Notes under the pieces: generated by a model
The model's input: the letters and a program-made list of their open reading frames with translations, nothing else
Database searches by the model: none
Told to the model about the DNA's origin: nothing
Position numbers and translations under genes: made by a program
Assembly: GCA_036172665.1 (NCBI GenBank)
Contig: CM069870.1
Location: forward strand, 59,334,212 to 59,398,211
DNA: 64,000 bases
Origin: Prosopocoilus inquinatus
Lineage: Eukaryota > Arthropoda > Insecta > Coleoptera > Lucanidae
Direction: 5' to 3'
In this document: piece after piece, positions 56,810 to 64,000 of the stretch
How the letters are laid out: each line of letters opens with the position of its first letter
Numbering within the stretch: the stretch's first letter is position 1

Positions 56810-58068
56810 CAGGGTGTTGTTTTACCGTGTGCAAATACTTAAACCTGTAATACATCACCATAAATAGCAACGATTAAACTTATACGCCCTTAACACCAAA
56901 CCTATAGTTTTCGAGAAAAATGCATTGGAAGATTTTCACCAAATCGTTTGAGATCTGCTGGCATAGCATAGCATAACTGCTGGATGGTACGCCGCCTTGC
57001 CTGTGTGATCCGAATATAGGGCAGTGTTTTACGGTGTCGTAAAGGAACATCTGTTTGATTCGTATGAGGACTATTAATAGATCGTAACAGTCGAAACATT
57101 TTAAATGCGCTCACAAAGCGTCGGATTAGTTAAAACAAGTGCTATCAAGTCATCACAATGTCAGGTATTTTCTAATTGTAAACCCACGATTATAATTACT
57201 GGACAAAAGATGCGGATGAGTTAAATTATTATATCACCGTTATTCATCGTTTTATGTTCGGATATTTTACCCTCAGAAGAAATAAGTTGCCTTTCCATTT
57301 CTAATTAAATATATTAAGATTTATTTAATTTAATAAAGAAACTAAAATAATGTTGTAATTTATCTACTGCTTGTACAGTTTAAAATCGGTTGCATTACGT
57401 AATCATACTATGGAGAATAAAATAGCTGTTAAAATTGATATGGGCTCACTACCAATATGACTGACATTAAATTTACAATTTGTATGAATTCAATTATGAA
57501 ATTCGGCCAAGTTAAGCATTTTTAACGCGCCTGCATTGCAAATTTCAAAATTGACAAATTGATTAATATCTTAAAGTATTCTCGCATGCATTCGATAAAG
57601 TCGCAGTTTCGCATTTCTATTGATACTTTTTATTACGGCAATTTTGTATTCTTACAGCGGCGGCAGCTGTAACGCGTTTAAGATGGGTCAGTATTACATT
57701 AGCGTTCTGCAGATACGAAAAATTTGACAAACGAAGAAAGATTTTTGATTCGTAAAAACGCATGTTAAGATCGTAATGGCATTTACAAATAACGAAAACA
57801 CAGTGATTTTTATTACGAAACGCTGGAGAATGAGTTTAAATGCGGGACTCTTTTTATGATCGGCGCTGTGTGTGAGCACACCCACAGAAGAAGGCGTCAA
57901 TGACCTTGCTGAATGTTTCCCTCGCACATTTCAACAGTTTCAAACAAATGGAACTTCCAAATTTTTTTGGATATGATTCGGTAGCCATCCGAAAATACGT
58001 GCAGAGGGTAGCATTTCACGTACTTATACTGAGATTATTTTATTTGCACACAGTAAAAGAACACCCTG
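56810..58068. mobile_element. Non-autonomous TA-flanked element, family A/B, short copy
   Basis: It starts CAGGGTGTTGTTTTACCGTG and ends CACAGTAAAAGAACACCCTG, with TA on both sides (56808-56809, 58069-58070). It is 1259 bp and closely similar to 14071-15585 throughout (for example CGTTATTCATCGTTTTATGT and TTGATTAATATCTTAAAGTA), but has a single copy of the 173-bp subterminal unit and a small internal deletion. Non-coding. Confidence 0.85.
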
Positions 58069-58899
58069 TATAAGGCAAGAGTGCTATTATGTGAATTAAC
58101 ATTACACCCTCTTCGAACCCTATGTTACGGTTTAAAAATTCCGCTGTTTAGAGTCGACCTGAATATGGCAATTTTCGCTGCAGTACGAGGCTTGGTTTTA
58201 ATACGTTTTTGTTACCGAAGCGGCCCGGTATTTCTTGGCATTGGGTGCAATATAAATAATAATGCGTGTGAAAGTTTTCACCTCTCGATTTTTTTTTTGC
58301 GTACCCGCTGAAGCTAAAAATAGTTTTATTTGTTGCAATCCTCGTCTATGGAAATCCTAGTAATGTTTTTTTTTTGCATGTTTTGATTTTTAGTTTCATT
58401 TTCCCTTTTAATTTTTTGGGGATATTAATTATTTGCTTGACTTGAATTCAGTTGGGGTGAGCTTGAGTTGGCTTGGTCTTAATTTTAATCGCCTTAATTT
58501 TTTTTTAGTATAATTTTTTGTTTCGATCCAAGTACAAGATTTTTCTGACTAGTTTTTGAGCTTTTATTTTTCTTTAATTTGATTAGAGTTTTAATTGCTT
58601 GTCTTTTTTCAATTTTTTTAATTTTCACTCTAATCTTATGCAAATTTTTGTTCTTTCTTTAAGATAAATTGAATAATCAACACTTTTTTGAGTTCTAAAT
58701 TTTTGAGTTTCCATTTATTACAGTTTGAATTTTTTGAGTCTTAATTGTTTCTGGCGTTGGAGGTCAAATTAGGTTGAATTCAACTGGGTTGCATGTTTTG
58801 GTTTAAACTTAATTGCACCTAAGTTTTGCTTTTCTTGCCTTGTTTTTGAGTTCTTAGTATTATTTTAAAGTTTCATTTTTTTTTAATTTCGTCTGCATC

Positions 58900-59540
58900 C
58901 TCTGCATTTATTTCACAACACTTTCGTGGAAATTTTACAATTTGTTTATTTAAAGTTATCGAGTCGAGACAGAATTATAAATCGTCCGGACCGGACAGTC
59001 AGCTTAATACTTGTTCTGGTTCTCAAACAATTTGGTACTTTTTGTGACATGTTGCTCCGGCAGAATTTTAAAATACATACACACTTGACCTTTGCAAGGA
59101 TTGGCTCAGCTTTACATAACTTTAAATGAGGTGCGGTACACTTAACTCCAGGTAGTTTGTGATTGTTCGAACCCCTTCCTCAGAAATTTTTGGGCGAAGC
59201 CAGTTGGTGGCTTTATTAACTTGAACGCGTGCTCTTTCCGACAGTCTCGCCCCGACTTCTCCGTGACATGTTAATGTTTCATGGGGGACTTGGCCCCTAT
59301 ATTCATGCCTTTGTCCGAGACTGTCAAGGCAAACTTCGTATCGTTTATGGGAAGGATTTCGGGGAAGTCTCTTGCATCTCTCGGCTATTAATGTAGTGCT
59401 TTGGTGAACCAGAAGCGCACGTACCTTGCGTCAGCCTGTTCACTGTTAATCCTTGGACAGTTGAGGAGGTTCTGAGATTGTTGCTCTTTCGTTCAAGTTA
59501 TTATTGTCGCGATTTTCTTCCCTTTTATTACCGTCCTTTC
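58900..59540 (+). repeat. Repeat R, copy 4 (plus orientation)
   Basis: The best preserved plus-strand copy. Blocks in order: CACAACACTTTCGTGGAAAT, ATCGAGTCGAGACAGAATTA, ATACACACTTGACCTTTGC, GGGCGAAGCCAGTTGGTGGC, TTGAACGCGTGCTCTTTCCG, GGGGAAGTCTCTTGCATCTC. It matches 50860-51450 directly and 52960-54130 inverted. Confidence 0.65.
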
Positions 59541-59728
59541 GTACCTTTCGTAATTTCAATTTTTGACTTTTTAGTTTTATTTTTCGCTTTAATCTTTTGC
59601 AAGGGTTGAATAGAAATCGGCTGACGTGAGTTGGGTTGAATTGGCCCTGAGTTGAACTGCTCTTAAATTTAATGATGAGTTTACACATTAACTAAACTAA
59701 TAACTCACGTGAAATAATTAACCTCTTA

Positions 59729-59876
59729 GGGCCGATTTCTCAGTCATAGCTCAACTTTAATTGTCAATTTATTCCCATAGAACAATTATTTTTGTAATAT
59801 TTTTTTTGTTATAATTTAAGATTAAAGTTTAAATTTCATTATTAATTTTGATTAAACTATAGCAAAGAAAACGGCC
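59729..59876. mobile_element. Diverged MITE
   Basis: GGGCCGATTTCTCAGTCATA and the inverse of the right end (GAGGCCGTTTTCTTTGCTAT) form imperfect TIRs of about 30 bp. TTA precedes the left end but the right flank (AAAAG) does not match, so the duplication is lost. Shares TTTATTCCCAT with 40312-40427. Confidence 0.5.
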
Positions 59877-61060
59877 TCAAAAGATTAATTAATACGCGTT
59901 AGCTGTTAATTTAGTTACCCACCATAATTAGAGATTTGATGTTTCTTGACTTGCTTTTGAGTTTTTATTTTTTTTTTAATTTATTAGAGTATTAGTAAAG
60001 TTTTAATTGTTTGTCTTGTCTTTCAGCTTTAATTTTTTGAGCTTCAATTTATTGCGGTTTTATTTTTTTTGTTTTAAGTTTTTACTTAGGTTTTCAATCC
60101 AGGGTGAACATCCTTGTTTTGGTTTAGACTTAATTGCACATAGACTTGTTTTCGAGTATTTAGTTGTGTTTTAAAGTTGCAGTTTTTCCAGTTTAAATTT
60201 TTTGAATTTCAATTTGCGATTTTTTAGTTTTATTTTTCGTTTTAATTTGTTTGCTCGAGTGGAATAGAACTAGGCTGAGTTAAGATGGATTGCTCTTTAT
60301 TTTAATTATGTTTAATTTTTTGAGTGTTTTTTTTTTGTTTTGATTTTTTTGCTTTAGTTTCTATTTTTTACAATTTCATTAAAGCTTCAAAGTTTTAGTT
60401 TTCTGTCTTGGCTTTCAGTTTTAATATATTTTTTTTTAATTTTAATTTATTACACTTAAGTCTTAATTTTTTCTTTAAGGTTGAGTCAAGTTAGATTGAA
60501 TTCTGCTGTGTGTTCTTGTTTGGGTTTAGACTTTAATGTCCGTGAGTTTTGATATTTTTGATTTGTTTTTTAGTCTTCAGCTTTATTTTAAAGTGTCATT
60601 TTAAGTTTAACTTATTGAATAGTTCTATATTTGATTTTTTAGTTTTATTTTTCGTTTAAATATTCTGGGGTATTAATTTTTTGTTTGGGTTGAAAAAGTT
60701 AGGCTGAGTTGAGTTGAATTAATTTTTAATTTTGAAGGTGTTTTTAGCTCCTTGCGAAATATTTTTTTCTTTTGATTCGAGTTTTGAATTTCTTGACTTA
60801 TTTTTGAGTTTTATTTTAGTTTTTCATTTTATTAAAGTCCTTAAAGTTTTAATTTTTTGTTTTGGTTTCGAGTTTTTTAGATTATTTTTTTCTTTGAGTT
60901 AGATTGCATTCAGATTGAATGGGCATCGTTTTAATTTAGACTTAAGTGCACTTGAGTTTTTATTTTCTTGATTTAATTTCGAGTTTTGAGTTTTAATTTT
61001 TTTTGAAGTTTTTTAACTTTCAATTTTTTTTCGAATTTTAATTTTTTGCTTGGTTTGACT

Positions 61061-62509
61061 TGAACTAAATCGGTAACACAGACATTACAAACAATGGACA
61101 AAAATAGAAATGGCTCAATAAGCACCTTGCCACTTTAACAGTTTCTGTTTCAATTGTTTATAAAATCGCGGTTGGTTGATGATTTTTTGAGTACTTTTGA
61201 ACCGCTGTAACTTCTAAACTAAAGCAAATCAGATCTAAGTTGATTGAACATTTTCTTTGTAAAATTACACCTACTTTCATTTAACAACGTTTGTGAAGAG
61301 TCTAACGAAACACCCTGTATAAGACCATTTATTTTACTTCTTTATTTGTTTTTTTATTTATTTTACTTTCATATGGCTCTATTTTGTGTCGTTTAAAGTA
61401 TTTTAGTTTTTAGGGGGCTGTTAAATTTTGTTAATGGCTGTGGTAACAACGAATCATAAAACTGTATTTTAAATTTTAAAGCACCTCTAAATTTTAACAA
61501 CCTGTTAATAAGTTACAGAATCTCTCCCGTATTGATTTCATTTACGGATATATTCGCCTTGAAAAAATAGAATCGATTTCAAATGCATTGAAAATTTTAC
61601 TACCCTCCGCAACGAATTTAATTAATAACATCAGTGTTTATTTTCCGTATCGTCTTCCTAACCTGCCTCATGAATATTATTATCCTGTCTTCACCAAACC
61701 AATATCGTCGGCGTGTTTACATGTAAAATGCATTTCAAGCCTTGTATCAACCTTCAACCACCGCGCCATGCACCCTTATCTTTCGCCCGAGTAAATAAAC
61801 GTTTCTTTTTTATTTATTTAGTTGAAACGCATTTCGGCGGATAACATTTTCGAAACTGGGCGCAATTAACCGACTGGAAATATTTTATAAACTCCAGTCA
61901 GCGCCGCGGCGCGCTTGATTGATAGCGACGCTGAATTTACGAGACAAATTTGATTAGCGCGATTCAAAAATGCGGGGCTTGAATTATCGTTATTTACTGT
62001 CATTGGTCGGTAATTGGTCTGTATTTTCCGGTGCGCCTGTCAAAGGTATCGTTAATTTGGTTAGCGGGGCGATGAAAAATTTTCCTCTCCGATTACATTT
62101 GCGGGATATTACGTATTATTCTGCGGCTGCACATTTCAGTTATGAGATATTGAGCTCGCAAAAGTATGAGTAGATTTATTATTTAAAGCAAACAATACAA
62201 TACAAAATTGCAATTTTCTCATAAATTCATACCTGAGCTATTAATTAAATAAAGTTTAAAATTAGAAATCATTAATCTAATAAGTGTCAATCGACACATA
62301 TTTAGTTGTTTTCTTTTTCATTTTAAGGAAATGTAAGTTGTTTTGCATTCGTTTTCGAAGTAAGAAGGTTTACAGGGTGTACCATAACTTCATACAAAAA
62401 ATGAAACTGATAAAAATAGGGGTAAAAATAATATATTTTTTAAATTTTTTACTTAGCAAAACATTAATAAATTTTAAAGATGTAGTCACATGTTTAAAAA
62501 CAATTAAAC
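61061..62509. other. No gene recognised
   Basis: Short frames only. AACACCCTGTATAAG at about 61308 and ACAGGGTGTACCATAAC at about 62372 look like isolated transposon ends of CAGGGTGT type. 61840-61990 is locally G+C-richer. Confidence 0.4.
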
Positions 62510-62511
62510 GG

Positions 62512-63000
62512 CCCAAGTGGTAAGGGACCAGCCTTGCAATCATAAGATCGTGGGTTCGCAACTCGCTCGAGATATTTCTCTGTGGTGGTCGTTACTCACT
62601 TCAGGTACCCTTCAGTGTCGGCGATACAATTCGACACTGCTTCATCTTCAACGGCGAGGAGGTCTGGAATTAACAAAGCCATGGAACACTTTACAAACAC
62701 AAAAATACACTCCCGCTCATGAGGTCCTGACAAGTCTGTGACTTAGGACCTCGTAAGGCAAACACCACAGAGAAAAAAAAATACTGGCACTTATTTGGGA
62801 TCATTTAAATAATCGGGTTGTAAAAATCTGGCAAAGTTCACATTTTGTGGTTTTTTAAATACCAGGCAGTCTGAAGTGTTGCTCCTACGGACAACATCCT
62901 GAGACCCCATTAACAAGGAACCCCCAACCAATTTTTTTTATAATTAGAGAACGCAAGTTCGTACAGGAGACTGATCGAAGGGAGCCCGTAGGAGTTGGCG
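62512..63000 (+). mobile_element. tRNA-derived SINE, copy 2
   Basis: A-box-like CCCAAGTGGTAAGGG (about 62513), B-box GGTTCGCAACTC (about 62552), then the same body as copy 1. Copy 2 has an extra ~25 bp around CTGGAATTAACAAAGCCATG. Its 3' half is included in the tandem duplication 62715-63688. Confidence 0.65.
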
Positions 63001-63688
63001 TAGTTTTCATTTGGCTTTTTTTCAGATGTCCTGTTTTATTTTGCTTCAAAGTTAACATGAAGGAGAAACGATTTTAGACAAGCACATGTTCCTTGTAATT
63101 ATCTCAAGAACAAATGAAGGCTGTTAAAAACAGATAAATGAACGGATTGAAATTTGAAGTTCCTTGAAAATATCTCCCAAATCATCACGTCATTTAATAT
63201 AGCTCATGAGGCCCTGACAAGTCTGTGACTTAGGACCCCGTAGGGCAAACACCAAGGAGAAAAAGAAATACTGGCACTTATTTGGGATCATTTAAATAAT
63301 CGGGTAGTAAAAATCTGGCAAAGTTCACATTTTGTGGTTTTTTAAATACCAGGCAGTCTGAAGTGTTGCTCCTACGGACAACATCCTGAGACCCCAATAA
63401 CAAGGAACCCCCAACCAATTTTTTTTATAATTAGAGATCGCAAGTTTGTACAGGAGACTGATCGAAGGGAGCCCGTAGGAGTTGGCGTAGTTTTCATTTG
63501 GCTTTTTTTCAGATGTCCTGTTTTATTTTGCTTCAAAGTTAACATGAAGGAGAAACGATTTTAGACAAGCACATGTTCCTTGTAAGTATCTCAAGAAAAA
63601 ATGAAGGCTGTTAAAAACAGATAAATGAACGGATTTAAATTTGAAGTTCCTTGAAAATATCTCCCAAATCATCACGCTATTTAATATA
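62715..63688 (+). repeat. Recent ~487-bp tandem duplication
   Basis: Unit 62715-63201 and unit 63202-63688, each starting GCTCATGAGG, differ at only around a dozen to fifteen positions by eye. Each contains the SINE 3' half plus about 200 bp of non-SINE flank (TTTAGACAAGCACATGTTCC), so this is a segmental duplication and not a second insertion. Confidence 0.85.
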
Positions 63689-63789
63689 CTGAAGCTCTAA
63701 GTGGTTCATAGTGCCCACAGCGCCATGGCTATCTCGGATGTACTAAAGTAATTACATATTAAAATCAGGGATGTACACGCATGTTATAA

Positions 63790-63885
63790 AAGATCAGGGT
63801 TAATGTTTCGATTTTAGTTTAAAGCTGATTTCGGTTACGGTTTCAGTTAGGGTTTTCTGTCGGTTTAGGTTAGGGTTTTTTAGAT
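63790..63885 (+). repeat. G/T-rich TTAGGG-like patch
   Basis: GGTTACGGTTTCAGTTAGGG, TTTTCTGTCGG and TTTAGGTTAGGGTTTTT are irregular GGTT/TTAGGG-type words. It is not a regular array of the insect telomere unit TTAGG, so I record it only as a degenerate G/T-rich repeat. Confidence 0.4.
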
Positions 63886-64000
63886 TTTCAAGAGATGCAC
63901 TCTTTAAAAAAAGGAAGAGAAATAAATACATAATAATGAAATAAAACTTACATTTTTTTAAACACAAACACAAAATTCTGACATTTTGCGTTCGAAATTA

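Larger units (their letters stand above)
58310..61060 (+). repeat. G/T-rich strand-skewed degenerate tandem tract
   Basis: About 2.7 kb in which the plus strand is dominated by T and G (TTTTAATTTTTTGAG, GGTTGAATTG, CTTGTTTTTGAGTT) and is very poor in C, except inside the embedded repeat R copy. Longer words recur: TTTAGTTTTATTTTTCG at about 59571, 60218 and 60636, and a CTTAATTGCAC-type block at about 58808, 60130, 60523 and 60944. This implies degenerate units of about 390-420 bp. No gene. Confidence 0.65.

Noticed and set aside
1..64000. CRISPR array, prokaryotic operons or phage genes
   Set aside because: The tandem repeats are adjacent or degenerate without regular unique spacers, and gene content is entirely eukaryotic transposons.

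Overview
The window looks like an A+T-rich, transposon-dense, gene-poor stretch of an insect nuclear genome. A beetle or other holometabolous insect is my guess, with low confidence. Evidence for an insect: a DD41D (rosa-like) mariner, a DD37D (maT-like) Tc1/mariner relic, an R1-type and a jockey/CR1-type non-LTR relic, many short inverted-repeat elements with TA or TTA/TAA target duplications, and a multicopy unknown protein family I recall from aphids and beetles. I found no convincing host gene, tRNA or rRNA. Most open frames are short, and several long ones begin at TTG or GTG and lie inside repeats.

Layout. 1-0.5 kb: tandemly duplicated 3' end of a non-LTR element with an (ATT)n tail. 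0.5-14 kb: mostly featureless DNA with a foldback family (5.1 and 8.7-9.1 kb), a TAA-flanked MITE (6.1 kb) and a 651-bp inverted-repeat element (9.1-9.8 kb). 14-15.6 kb: a 1.5-kb non-autonomous TA element whose sister lies at 56.8-58.1 kb. 16.5-17.0 kb: a cluster of CACGTG palindromes. 17.9-19.5 kb: a ~100-bp pyrimidine-rich tandem array split by a decayed DD37D element. 19.7-21 kb: a decayed R1-type reverse transcriptase. 22.7-24.4 kb: a probable LTR with primer-binding site, followed by a ~300-bp tandem array.

25.2-27.1 kb: a complete DD41D mariner with ~320-bp terminal inverted repeats and a transposase broken by one frameshift. 28.1-31.3 kb: a 3.1-kb palindrome with hAT-like ends and TTCGAA-rich subterminal arrays. 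31.4-33.5 kb: a structurally complete Mutator-like element (MULE) with an uninterrupted FLYWCH + MULE transposase and a 9-bp target duplication. It is the only clearly intact protein gene in the window. 33.5-35.7 kb: degenerate pyrimidine-rich tandem repeats. 36-37.2 kb: a jockey/CR1-like reverse transcriptase relic. 37.5-44.4 kb: a run of TTA/TAA-flanked elements and a 670-bp palindrome. 44.8-45.3 kb: another mosaic of the foldback family. 47.3-48.6 kb: two fragments of the multicopy unknown protein. 49-50.6 kb: a TA-flanked MITE and an inverted repeat with CRE-like 21-bp repeats.

50.8-61 kb: an unclassified interspersed repeat in both orientations, attached to strongly strand-skewed A/C-rich or G/T-rich DNA. 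A tRNA-like SINE and the second 1.3-kb TA element sit in the middle. 61-64 kb: a second SINE copy, a recent ~487-bp tandem duplication, and a short G/T-rich TTAGGG-like patch at the edge.

The genes do not form a pathway. The organising principle is layered transposition. The MULE and the DD41D mariner look youngest, because their target duplications are still exact. Many non-autonomous families have no visible autonomous partner here.
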